From positions 297,757 through 361,756 of the forward strand of contig NZ_FNEM01000003.1 of assembly GCF_900100175.1 (NCBI RefSeq): DNA of 64,000 bases, given 5' to 3'. The stretch is from Ferrimonas sediminum. Its GTDB lineage: Bacteria; Pseudomonadota; Gammaproteobacteria; Enterobacterales; Shewanellaceae. The notes beneath the pieces were generated by a model. The model had not been told where the DNA came from, did not search any database, and worked only from the letters and a program-made list of their open reading frames with translations. Positions within the stretch are counted from its first letter, which is position 1. Each line of letters begins with the position of its first letter. The position numbers were made by a program, and so were the translations under genes. Of the stretch, positions 1-7,877 are shown one piece after another.

Positions 1-22
1 GCTCATTAACCGGTAAACTCAT
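1..22 (-). CDS. Start of an unidentified gene downstream of perM (partial)
   Basis: An ATG at 22-20 on the minus strand is preceded by GGAG at 32-29 with a 6-nt spacer, and this Shine-Dalgarno overlaps the perM stop codon. Seven codons (MSLPVNE) are visible before the window ends. The tight overlap suggests translational coupling with perM. Too little is present to name the product. Confidence 0.45.
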
Positions 23-31
23 CAGACTCTC

Positions 32-1108
32 CTACCCCTGCTCACCGGCGGCTGCCGGCAAGTCGGTACTTGGCCAGGCGTTCACCACCGCTTTGACCAG
101 AGTCGCCAATGGAATGGCAAAGAACACGCCCCAGAAGCCCCACAGGCCGCCAAAGATCAGCACCGACACGATGATGGCCACCGGATGCAGGTTGACCGCT
201 TCAGAAAACAGCAACGGTACCAGCACGTTACCATCCAGCGCCTGAATAATGCCGTAGGCCAGCAGCAGGTAACCGAACTGCGGCGACCAGCCCCACTGGA
301 ACAGGCCCACCATGGCCACCGGAATGGTCACCACGGTCGCACCGATGTAAGGGATCAGCACCGACAGGCCCACCACCAAACCCAACAGGGCCGCGTAGCG
401 GAGATCCATAAACAGGAACGTCAGGTAACTGGTTACGCCGATGATCAGAATCTCTATCGCCTTTCCGCGAATGTAGTTAACGATCTGACCGTTCATCTCA
501 GCCCAGACTTTTTTAGCCAGCTCACGGTTGTCCGGCACGAAGCGGCTGAAGCCCCGCAGCAGCTCACGCTTGTCTTTCAGGAAGAAGAACACCAGCAGCG
601 GCACCAAAATGGCGTACACCGCCAGGGCAACCAGGTCGATCAACGATCCCAAAGAGACCTGCAACACCTGCTGGCCCCAGGCCAGCAGGCGGCCGTTAAG
701 GTTTTGCATCAGATCGTGGATCTGCGACTCGCTGATGAACTCCGGATACAGCTGAGGCAGGGTCAGCACCTGCCCCTGGGCCCAGGAAAACATCTCCGGC
801 AACTCGCGGGCCAGGCTGATGCCCTGATTCCAGATTTGCGGCAACGCAACCAGGCAGAACAGCGCCATGGCACCGACAAAGGTCAGCAGCACCAACGAAG
901 CAGCCAACACCCTGGGCATGCCGCGATTGGCCATCTGCGCCACCGGCCACTCCAGCATGTACGCCAGCACAATGGCCACCAGCAACGGGGTGATCAGTTG
1001 ACCGTAAAAATAGATAACGGCAAACCCCACCACCAGAATCATCGCCAGGGTCACCGCCTGGGGATCAGAAAACTTTTCCTGGTACCAGCTACGGACCAAA
1101 TTCCACAT
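32..1108 (-). CDS. perM: AI-2E family transporter PerM
   Basis: This is a 358-residue polytopic inner-membrane protein of the AI-2E/PerM (UPF0118) family. Hydrophobic segments lie around residues 20-50, 65-90, 150-175 and 210-320. The C-terminal half has the family-typical run of glycine-rich helices (LGLVVGLSVLIPYIGA, then ALDGNVLVPLLFSEAVNLHP). Length matches E. coli PerM (about 353). Family members are proposed to export small molecules, but the PerM substrate is unknown. The gene precedes the conserved tusA-bepA-yfgD-hda cluster and is divergent from bepA, as in related genomes. Family assignment is firm; transport activity is inference. Confidence 0.88.
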   Translation of the reverse strand: MWNLVRSWYQEKFSDPQAVTLAMILVVGFAVIYFYGQLITPLLVAIVLAYMLEWPVAQMANRGMPRVLAASLVLLTFVGAMALFCLVALPQIWNQGISLARELPEMFSWAQGQVLTLPQLYPEFISESQIHDLMQNLNGRLLAWGQQVLQVSLGSLIDLVALAVYAILVPLLVFFFLKDKRELLRGFSRFVPDNRELAKKVWAEMNGQIVNYIRGKAIEILIIGVTSYLTFLFMDLRYAALLGLVVGLSVLIPYIGATVVTIPVAMVGLFQWGWSPQFGYLLLAYGIIQALDGNVLVPLLFSEAVNLHPVAIIVSVLIFGGLWGFWGVFFAIPLATLVKAVVNAWPSTDLPAAAGEQG

Positions 1109-1132
1109 TATGCAAACAACCTTATCGTTTCA

Positions 1133-1357
1133 TCATCTGTCAGGAGCACGTAACTGTACCAGCACCCTGGTACCATCAAGCCGCGTCACCGTTGTTTCAA
1201 AGCCCTGCTTTTGCGCATATTTTGGCACATCCTGCACGGCGCCGGGGTCGGACAACATCATAACCAGCTGCTGCCCCGGTGCCAGACTCCTCAACGCCTG
1301 CTTGGCTTTAACAAACGCCAGCGGGCAACGGTGCATGGTTAAATCCAGCGGCAACAT
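1133..1357 (-). CDS. TusA/SirA-family sulfur carrier protein
   Basis: This small protein (74 residues from the chosen start) has the TusA-family Cys-Pro motif near the N-terminus (LTMHRCPLAFVKAKQAL) and the alpha/beta pattern of YeeD/TusA proteins. The cysteine would carry a persulfide in sulfur transfer. I chose the ATG at 1357 because GGGAG lies 6 nt upstream; an in-frame ATG at 1384 has no better site and would add nine residues. It lies just upstream of perM on the same strand (gap 24 bp), probably in one operon. Whether it serves tRNA thiolation or another sulfur pathway cannot be told. Confidence 0.82.
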   Translation of the reverse strand: MLPLDLTMHRCPLAFVKAKQALRSLAPGQQLVMMLSDPGAVQDVPKYAQKQGFETTVTRLDGTRVLVQLRAPDR

Positions 1358-1656
1358 GGTCTCTCCCGTTATTTTGGCGGCCATTATCCCGTGACCCGGG
1401 GCAAGTTACAAACACCCATCACAATAAAATGCCCTACCCTTGTGATCCGGGTCAATGCGGCCAGGACTCGAGCCCAATCCACACCAAAGTGACCGATTAC
1501 GAATTATCAACTGCCTCTGTTTATTGGTAAAAAATGTTAAAGCCTGTGGAACCTGCACGCCGATGTGGCAGACTAACCCTTAACGGGCAGTATCTGGCCT
1601 AACGCCGGCGCTTACGGGTACACTGTCGACATTATCAAAAGGGGAACCGGGCACAC

Positions 1657-3108
1657 GTGACCAAACAGCTAAAATCTCTCTGCGCCGCCGCTCTGCTGAT
1701 GGCCGGTCTGGGCACCACCGCCACCAGTATGGCTCAGCCGGAACTGCCGGAACTCGGCACGGTCGCTGCCAGCACCCTGTCTATCGATAAAGAGAACCAG
1801 ATCGGCGATTTCTACATGCGGATGCTGCGCGGTCAGTTGCCGGTAGTGCACGATCCGGTGATGACCGAGTACCTCAACGACATCGGCAACCGGCTGGTCG
1901 CCCAGGCCGACAACGTCAAAACCCCGTTCACCTTCTTCGTGATCAACAGTACCGAACTGAACGCCTTCGCTTTTTTCGGCGGGCACGTCGGGGTACACAC
2001 CGCCATCATCGAAGCCGCCGATAATGAAAGCGAACTGGCCTCGGTCCTGGGCCACGAAATCTCCCACGTGACCCAACGCCACCTGGCCCGCTCCATCGAA
2101 GCCCAGAAGAAAACCGCCCCGGCAACGCTGGTGGGGGTCATCGGCTCCATCATTCTGGCCATGGCGTCTCCGGAAGCGGGTATTGCCGCCCTGCAGTCCA
2201 CCCTGGCCCTGAGCCAGCAGGCATCGATTAACTACACCCGCAGCAATGAAAAAGAAGCCGACCGTATCGGCATCAAGACCATGGTCGCCGCCGGGTTTGA
2301 TCCCAACGCCGTGCCCAGTTTCTTTGGCAAAATGGCCGCCAAGTACCGCTTCGCCAGCAAGCCACCGCAGATGCTGCTGACCCACCCATTGCCCGAATCC
2401 CGCATCGCCGATGCCCGCGCCCGAGCGGCGCTGTACCCCTACCGGCCGGTACCGGAAAGCCTGCTGTTCCATCTGGCCAAATCACGGGTGCAGGTTCGCT
2501 ACAGCAACCTCAACATCGATCATGCCCTGTACCTGTTCGACAAGCAGGCCAGCAGCGGCGACCCGGTGCTGCGGGACGCTGCCCTGTACGGCAAAGCCCT
2601 GGCGCTGCTGGCCAAAGACCAGCCCAAACAGGCCGAAGCGATCATTCGGCCACTGCTCGACGGCGCGCCCAATAACCTGTTTTACCTGGATACCACCACC
2701 GATGCCCTGATGGCACAGGGGCGGGCTAAAGAGGCCGGCGCGATTCTGAAACAGGCGCAGAAGATTCGCCCTAACAACGCCGTCATCGAGCTGAACCTGG
2801 CCAACGCCCTCATCGAGAGCGGTGACTACGCCCAGGCCCGCACCATCCTCGAGCGCCAGGTGATTTTGAATAAAGACAGTGTGGTGGCCTACGACCTGCT
2901 GTCCACCACCTACCGTCACCTGGATATGGTGGCCAACCGCCATATGGCCCAGGCTGAACTGATGGCCCTGTCCGGTGGTTTCAGCCAGGCCATCGAACAG
3001 CTGCAGTTTGCCTACCGCCAGACCCGCAATAACCCATTGCAGAAAGCCCGCATCGATGCCCGCATCAAGGAGCTTCGTCAGGCGGAGCAGGAGCTGAAAT
3101 CCCTTTAA
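1657..3108 (+). CDS. bepA: BepA-like M48 periplasmic metalloprotease/chaperone
   Basis: The 483-residue protein begins at a GTG with AGGGGA upstream. A cleavable signal peptide covers about residues 1-26 (ends SMA-QPEL). The M48 zinc site HEISH is at 133-137, and the third ligand falls in NEKEADRIG near residue 203. The C-terminal third carries TPR-like helices (residues about 300-480). This matches BepA (YfgC), which assists LptD and BAM assembly and degrades stalled outer-membrane proteins. Synteny with perM and yfgD agrees with E. coli. A hairpin follows the gene before yfgD. Confidence 0.93.
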   Translation: MTKQLKSLCAAALLMAGLGTTATSMAQPELPELGTVAASTLSIDKENQIGDFYMRMLRGQLPVVHDPVMTEYLNDIGNRLVAQADNVKTPFTFFVINSTELNAFAFFGGHVGVHTAIIEAADNESELASVLGHEISHVTQRHLARSIEAQKKTAPATLVGVIGSIILAMASPEAGIAALQSTLALSQQASINYTRSNEKEADRIGIKTMVAAGFDPNAVPSFFGKMAAKYRFASKPPQMLLTHPLPESRIADARARAALYPYRPVPESLLFHLAKSRVQVRYSNLNIDHALYLFDKQASSGDPVLRDAALYGKALALLAKDQPKQAEAIIRPLLDGAPNNLFYLDTTTDALMAQGRAKEAGAILKQAQKIRPNNAVIELNLANALIESGDYAQARTILERQVILNKDSVVAYDLLSTTYRHLDMVANRHMAQAELMALSGGFSQAIEQLQFAYRQTRNNPLQKARIDARIKELRQAEQELKSL

Positions 3109-3117
3109 CTCACTCTC

Positions 3118-3140
3118 ATGGGCCCGTAGAATGGGCCCAT
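3118..3140 (+). terminator. Hairpin between bepA and yfgD
   Basis: ATGGGCCC (3118-3125) pairs with GGGCCCAT (3133-3140) around a 7-nt loop. There is no U-run after it, so it is more likely an attenuator or mRNA-processing hairpin than a full intrinsic terminator. Confidence 0.4.
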
Positions 3141-3168
3141 TGAGATCCAGATCACAGGACGATCCCCC

Positions 3169-3519
3169 ATGAGCAACCCCACCCTTATTTGGCACAACCC
3201 CCGCTGCTCCAAGAGCCGCCAAACCCTGGCCCTGCTGGAGCAGCGCGGCATCACCCCAGAGGTATTCGAGTACCTGAAAACGCCGCCAACCCAAGCCCAG
3301 CTGGAGCAGGTGCTGTCGATGCTGAACCTCTCTCCCCGAGAGCTGATGCGCACCAAGGAGTCGGAATACAAAGCCCAGGGCCTGGCCGACGCCGATGACG
3401 CACAGTTGCTGCAGGCGATGCTGGCCACTCCCAAGTTGATTGAGCGCCCCATTGTGGTGCACCAGCAGCGCGCCGCCATCGGCCGCCCTCCGGAGCAGGT
3501 ACTGGAGATTTTTGACTAA
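3169..3519 (+). CDS. yfgD: ArsC-family glutaredoxin-dependent reductase (YfgD)
   Basis: The 116-residue thioredoxin-fold protein has the ArsC active-site signature HNPRCSKSRQTL near the N-terminus and the downstream RPI (IERPIVVHQQRAAIGRPPE) region of the arsenate reductase/YfgD family. E. coli has yfgD at the same place beside bepA and hda, so I use that name rather than arsC. No arsenic resistance genes are nearby, which makes a dedicated detoxification role doubtful. Its stop codon abuts the start of the next gene. Confidence 0.88.
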   Translation: MSNPTLIWHNPRCSKSRQTLALLEQRGITPEVFEYLKTPPTQAQLEQVLSMLNLSPRELMRTKESEYKAQGLADADDAQLLQAMLATPKLIERPIVVHQQRAAIGRPPEQVLEIFD

Positions 3520-3903
3520 ATGCCACTATCAACTTCAACACTCGAACGCACCGCCCTGAGCAGCTACCTGGCCAGCGTGGTTTTCATTCCGGTCTGGCAA
3601 CTGGGTCTGAGTCCGAATCCGGGTTACTCTCCGGGCTTCAGCCTGTTGATGTTGCTGCCGCTGTTACTGCCGCTGCCCGGCATGCTGAAAGGCAGACCCT
3701 ACACCCATGCCTGGTCAGGCTTTATCGCCTGCCTGTACCTGCTCTCCAGCCTCACTCAGCTTTGGGTGGCTGACAGCCACCGCCTGTGGCCCCTGATCGC
3801 GACGCTGTTGCTACTTACCTGGTTAATCGCGAGCAGTTTTTTTGCCAGATCAAGGGGTAGAGAGTTAGGCTTAGGACTTAAGAAAAAAAACACCGGTCAA
3901 TAA
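3520..3903 (+). CDS. DUF2069 inner-membrane protein
   Basis: This 127-residue protein has four predicted transmembrane stretches (about residues 15-35, 42-58, 66-85 and 90-110) and the DUF2069 motif region PLPGMLKGRPYTHAWSGF. Its ATG follows the yfgD stop without a gap, indicating one transcript and translational coupling. Its function is unknown. It is common between yfgD and hda in Shewanella-type genomes. Confidence 0.8.
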   Translation: MPLSTSTLERTALSSYLASVVFIPVWQLGLSPNPGYSPGFSLLMLLPLLLPLPGMLKGRPYTHAWSGFIACLYLLSSLTQLWVADSHRLWPLIATLLLLTWLIASSFFARSRGRELGLGLKKKNTGQ

Positions 3904-3922
3904 AGACTGGCAAGGAGGCAAG

Positions 3923-5818
3923 ATGATACGGAGTTCTATCCCGGCATTACTGCTGGTACTGATCACTGGCTGCGGCGGCAGCGGCGGCGGCAGTACCCTC
4001 GAGCCCTCGCCCTTGCCTCCGGAAGCGGAGATTGAGTTTACCCGATCCGAACCGGACGATGGCTCGGTGGCCATTGTCGCCACCGTTGACGGTGTCCTGA
4101 GTCGGGATCTGAGTTACCAATGGCAGCAACAGGCCGGCCCCACCATCCACATCAGCAACCCCCGCTCGGCGATGGCGGCATTCGAGGCGCCAGCCAGCGA
4201 TGACTATCAGCTTAAGTTAACGGTGACCGACACCTTCGGCAACCAGATCAGCAACGCCCTGACCCACAGTGCAGAAGCCGTTACGCCGGCGCGGATTCGC
4301 GGCGACCAGGTGGTCTCCCGTGGCGGCCGGGTCTCACTGCGCCTGGGGCGAAGCGGCGACAAAAGCCAGCCCCTGACCCAGATTCAGTGGTCTCAGGTCG
4401 GTGGACCGCCCATTACGGAGATGAACAGCGATAACCCGGAGCTACTCACCTTTACCGCCCCCTCCACCGTCGGCAAAGACTCGTTACTGACCCTGAAGGT
4501 AATTGCCAATGACCGCGGCAGCGTCATTACCGATCATGCCTACGTATGGGTAACCGACCAACGCAACCCGGTTCATGACGCCCTGTTCGACACGCCCCTG
4601 GCCCAGGTTCGGGCCTGGAATCCCGCCTCACCATGGCGGTCGGCTCTGGAGCGCTGCGTCTACAGTACCCAGCTTGCCGGCAGCAACACCTGCCGAGTGT
4701 CAGAGTTGCCGCCGATTGGTCAGCAGACGCACCAGCCCTCGGTGTCTGAGGTCATGAACCGGGTGGTGGTGTCCCACCCCTGGATGGGCGATGCTTTCAA
4801 GGCCTTTCTGGAGCAGCGCGACTCCCAGAGTGACTTTCGGCGACTGCTGGCATCGGTATCGGCGGTGGTCATCAGCTATGACATCCGGCCTTCGTTCTAT
4901 TGGGTCGCCACCGGCGCCATCTACCTGGATCCCAGCGACTTATGGCGAGAGCCCTGGCAACAGGCCAGCATCAACGAAGACCCGGACTACCGCAGCGGCT
5001 TTGGTAATGGGCTCAATTACTTGCTGCCGTGGCGATACGTAAAAGACAACCAATACGCCAGCACCTTCTACCCCTCCTACCTGGAAGCCAGCCGCGGCTT
5101 CGATCAGCTTGAGGGGGACCTGGCCAGTCTGCTGTACCACGAACTGGCGCACGCCAATGACTTCTTCCCCGTCGACACCCTGGATGCCATCAGTGCCGAT
5201 ACCCTGCTGCAGGAGTACTACGACCGCAGCGCCAGTGGCCAGTTGGTGTCTGATCAGCTCACCAATAGCCTGCCACTGTCCAGCAGCCAGATGTTTGAGC
5301 TGGCCAAGGTGCAGTTTCAGGGGGAGACGGCCAGTGCCATCCAAAAGGCCTACCGTCCCAGCGACATCAGCGGCTTTTTCAGCCAGGATCGTGCCAACGA
5401 CGACTACAACTATTTCACCCCCAGAGAAGATCTGGCCATGCTGTTTGAGGAGGCGATGATGAGCCACCGTTACGGCATTCTCAGAGATGTGGCGGTAACC
5501 GACAAGCCGGATGCCGTCAGCGGCGACACCATCATCGTCGACTGGGGCCAGCGCGGCCGTATCGGTGAACCGACGCTGCTGCCAAGGCTGGACCTGGTGG
5601 TGCGACAGATTCTGCCATCGCTGGATCCTGACACCCTCATCGATTCGCTGCCCGCCACCCTGCCGATGACTCCCGGACAAACCTGGAACGCCAACCTGGT
5701 ACTGGGGCCGGCGGCCAAGATACAGCGCATCGGCCCAGCGCCCACCGGAGCAAGGCCGCCATTGGCCGAGCGACGCCACTTCGGCCGGGGGCCGGACTGG
5801 AAACTGTCCGGGCACTGA
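3923..5818 (+). CDS. Large surface/periplasmic lipoprotein with HELAH metalloprotease-like site
   Basis: The 631-residue protein has a lipoprotein signal with lipobox LITGC (Cys about residue 17) and a Gly/Ser linker. Two Ig/PKD-like repeats follow (residues about 35-110 and 120-205, each with a YQWQQQAGP or IQWSQVGGP motif). A C-terminal domain carries LLYHELAHANDFF, a HExxH zinc signature, and LAMLFEEAMMSHR further on could supply a third ligand. Start chosen from AAGGAGG upstream. It is a putative metallopeptidase, but I do not recognise the family and catalysis is unproven. It interrupts the otherwise conserved yfgD-hda order, and a bidirectional terminator follows. Confidence 0.72.
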   Translation: MIRSSIPALLLVLITGCGGSGGGSTLEPSPLPPEAEIEFTRSEPDDGSVAIVATVDGVLSRDLSYQWQQQAGPTIHISNPRSAMAAFEAPASDDYQLKLTVTDTFGNQISNALTHSAEAVTPARIRGDQVVSRGGRVSLRLGRSGDKSQPLTQIQWSQVGGPPITEMNSDNPELLTFTAPSTVGKDSLLTLKVIANDRGSVITDHAYVWVTDQRNPVHDALFDTPLAQVRAWNPASPWRSALERCVYSTQLAGSNTCRVSELPPIGQQTHQPSVSEVMNRVVVSHPWMGDAFKAFLEQRDSQSDFRRLLASVSAVVISYDIRPSFYWVATGAIYLDPSDLWREPWQQASINEDPDYRSGFGNGLNYLLPWRYVKDNQYASTFYPSYLEASRGFDQLEGDLASLLYHELAHANDFFPVDTLDAISADTLLQEYYDRSASGQLVSDQLTNSLPLSSSQMFELAKVQFQGETASAIQKAYRPSDISGFFSQDRANDDYNYFTPREDLAMLFEEAMMSHRYGILRDVAVTDKPDAVSGDTIIVDWGQRGRIGEPTLLPRLDLVVRQILPSLDPDTLIDSLPATLPMTPGQTWNANLVLGPAAKIQRIGPAPTGARPPLAERRHFGRGPDWKLSGH

Positions 5819-5830
5819 GTTAAGAGATCA

Positions 5831-5856
5831 AAAAAGGCCGCGAATGCGGCCTTTTT
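5831..5856. terminator. Bidirectional terminator between lipoprotein gene and hda
   Basis: A perfect 11-bp inverted repeat (5831-5841 with 5846-5856) has a 4-nt GAAT loop, with A-run on one side and T-run on the other. It sits between convergent genes and can serve both. Confidence 0.88.
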
Positions 5857-5884
5857 CTTGCGGGACTGTCACGACTGGGAACGG

Positions 5885-6592
5885 CTACAGATGCAGCGTC
5901 TCTTTCACAAAGGGGATGGTCAGCCGCCGCTGAGCCCGCATCGACGCCTTATCCAGGCGATCCAGAACATCAAACAGGGTGCGCAGATCCCGGGCCAGGC
6001 GGGTCAGCAAGAAGCGGCCGACATCCTCCGGCAACTCCAGCCCCCGGGCTTTGGCCCGTCGCTGCAGGGCAGTCAGCTTCTCCTCATCACTGAGAGACTG
6101 CACCTGATAATGCACCCCCCAATTGAGGCGCGACACCAGGTCCGGTAACAGGAAGCCCGCTTGTGACGCCGGCGCGCTGCCAGAGACAATCAGACGGCAA
6201 TCTCCCTGTTCGTTGATGCGATTGTACAGGTCGAATATTGCCTCTTCCCAGAAGGGGTTTCTCGCCAACTGGTCGATGTCATCCAGACACACCAGTGACA
6301 GGTTTTCCAACCCTTCCAGTACCGCCGGAGACATGCTGGCGTGAATGCCTAATGGCAGGTAGAACGCCTGACGATTTAATTCTCGAGCGTGGGCACAGGC
6401 CGCATGCAACAGATGAGTGCGACCGGACTTAGCCTGCCCCCAAAGATAGGTGACCGTTTCCCCCTCACCTTCAGCGACCTGGCGGATCGCCTCGAGCAGC
6501 TGTTGATTGGCGGCAGGATAATAACTGCCGAATGTCTCATCATCGGGCAGATAAACGGGTAACGAAAGTTGAATGGGTGAACTCGCTTTCAC
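5885..6592 (-). CDS. hda: DnaA regulatory inactivator Hda
   Basis: This 235-residue AAA+ protein is homologous to DnaA domain III. It has the N-terminal beta-clamp binding peptide QLSLPV, a Walker A variant GQAKSGRTHLL and the Walker B-like LVCLDDIDQLA. With the DNA-loaded clamp it stimulates DnaA-ATP hydrolysis to prevent re-initiation. Length matches E. coli Hda (about 233). Its position beside uraA-upp-purMN in broad order is as in E. coli. Confidence 0.93.
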   Translation of the reverse strand: MKASSPIQLSLPVYLPDDETFGSYYPAANQQLLEAIRQVAEGEGETVTYLWGQAKSGRTHLLHAACAHARELNRQAFYLPLGIHASMSPAVLEGLENLSLVCLDDIDQLARNPFWEEAIFDLYNRINEQGDCRLIVSGSAPASQAGFLLPDLVSRLNWGVHYQVQSLSDEEKLTALQRRAKARGLELPEDVGRFLLTRLARDLRTLFDVLDRLDKASMRAQRRLTIPFVKETLHL

Positions 6593-6657
6593 GTACGGCT
6601 TGGCTTCCTATCGATTAACTGCGACCAGTGTAACACGGCCGGCTAACGCACCCAATT

Positions 6658-7731
6658 TCACTGGTCACCTAACCAGCGATATCGAATCTGATTGGCCAAA
6701 TCATCAGCAACCGGCAGCCGTTCCACTCTGGGCTCCAGGTTCAGCATCTCCTCCAGCGCCTGCTCAGAACCGACCACCTCCATCGAAAAGCTGACCTGGC
6801 GTCCCTGAAGACCACTGACTTTGACATTGGATACCGCACTCAGCCCCTTCAGGTAGCGCTCGATGGCCACCAATTCGGACATCTCGCCACGAATCTGAAA
6901 CACCAGCGTCTGCTGCTCCTGCTCACCGCTGGCAACCGTGGCATAGCGACGGGCAAAGTAGCGGGCCAACTCCTGCTGCAGGGCATCGAGGCCGTCATCC
7001 AGGCTGGCGGCGCGACCGCTTTTCTGCATCACACTGCGACGCACACTGGCGTAGCCATAGCGATCCTGGGACTGGGAGGCCTGATAGGGGTACAGGGCCA
7101 GGTTGTATTGCCAGCCCTCATCGTCCGGCCACACCTGGGCCAGCATAAAGAAATCGGCGGGGTAACGTTCACTGGCCTGGGCCACCGGATCGACAAAAAA
7201 GCCCCAGACGTCGTTAAGCCCCACCTTAATGGCGTCTTCCAAATCCATCAGCGGCAGCGACAGGGGCAGCCCCCGCAGGCCGGCGAATCGCTGCCAGTTC
7301 TGCAGTCGCTGCGGATCCCCTTGCTCAGACAGCAGCTGGCGCTCGCCCTCCTCATCTTCGATGGCGATCCAGGACAGGGTCAAAGGCCGCTGCTTACCCC
7401 AGATAGGCAGTTGCCTGGCCTGCATCTCCTTGAGCAGCAGAGACGCATCAAAGCTGTATTGCAGCATCAGGGGCTCACCCTGATAGCCAAACTGAGTCAC
7501 ATAGCGGGTCGGATTGGTCAGCATCCCCTTAAATCGGGGATCGGACTCAATCTTCGCTTCTCCGGTCAGTTTCACCAGAGTCTGAACCAACGCCTCATTG
7601 ATCTTGCTTTGCCGCTCCGCCCGGGTACGCCCCTCGACCTGCACTTCGGCCTGATAGAGATTAGTGACCTCCACCGCCTGAACCAGGATCGGCATCATCA
7701 GCAGGGGCAGCAAAAAAAGCAGTCGTTTCAC
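6658..7731 (-). CDS. DUF2066 exported protein
   Basis: The protein has 357 residues from the chosen GTG at 7731, which puts a typical signal peptide at the very N-terminus (VKRLLFLLPLLMMPILVQA); an upstream ATG at 7773 would place 14 polar residues before it. The conserved DUF2066 core begins at VEVTNLYQAEVQVEGRT and includes INEALVQTLVKLTGE. This family commonly neighbours hda and purM in Shewanella-type genomes. No enzyme motif was seen. It is likely periplasmic or envelope-associated; the function is unknown. Confidence 0.8.
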   Translation of the reverse strand: MKRLLFLLPLLMMPILVQAVEVTNLYQAEVQVEGRTRAERQSKINEALVQTLVKLTGEAKIESDPRFKGMLTNPTRYVTQFGYQGEPLMLQYSFDASLLLKEMQARQLPIWGKQRPLTLSWIAIEDEEGERQLLSEQGDPQRLQNWQRFAGLRGLPLSLPLMDLEDAIKVGLNDVWGFFVDPVAQASERYPADFFMLAQVWPDDEGWQYNLALYPYQASQSQDRYGYASVRRSVMQKSGRAASLDDGLDALQQELARYFARRYATVASGEQEQQTLVFQIRGEMSELVAIERYLKGLSAVSNVKVSGLQGRQVSFSMEVVGSEQALEEMLNLEPRVERLPVADDLANQIRYRWLGDQ

Positions 7732-7847
7732 GTAGGTTCCAAAATAAATGCACAAGTGCGCAAAGTGTACCACAGCCTTTGGGGATGCAAATACGTCTGT
7801 GGCGTCTCCACCGGCACAAAATGGCGGCGAGAAGTGAGAAGAAAGGC

Positions 7848-7868
7848 GAACCCGGCAATGTCGGGTTC
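7848..7868 (-). terminator. Hairpin after the flagellinolysin gene
   Basis: GAACCCG (7848-7854) pairs with CGGGTTC (7862-7868). On the minus strand it follows the flagellin-type gene by about 10 nt and is followed by a T-rich but broken tract. Probable terminator. Confidence 0.55.
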
Positions 7869-7877
7869 ACCGCCGGT

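Noticed and set aside
185..1153. Long open frame antisense to perM
   Set aside because: It is an Arg/Gln/His-rich shadow frame typical of GC-rich DNA opposite a real gene; the same holds for other long antisense frames, such as those opposite asnB, napA and dnaX.
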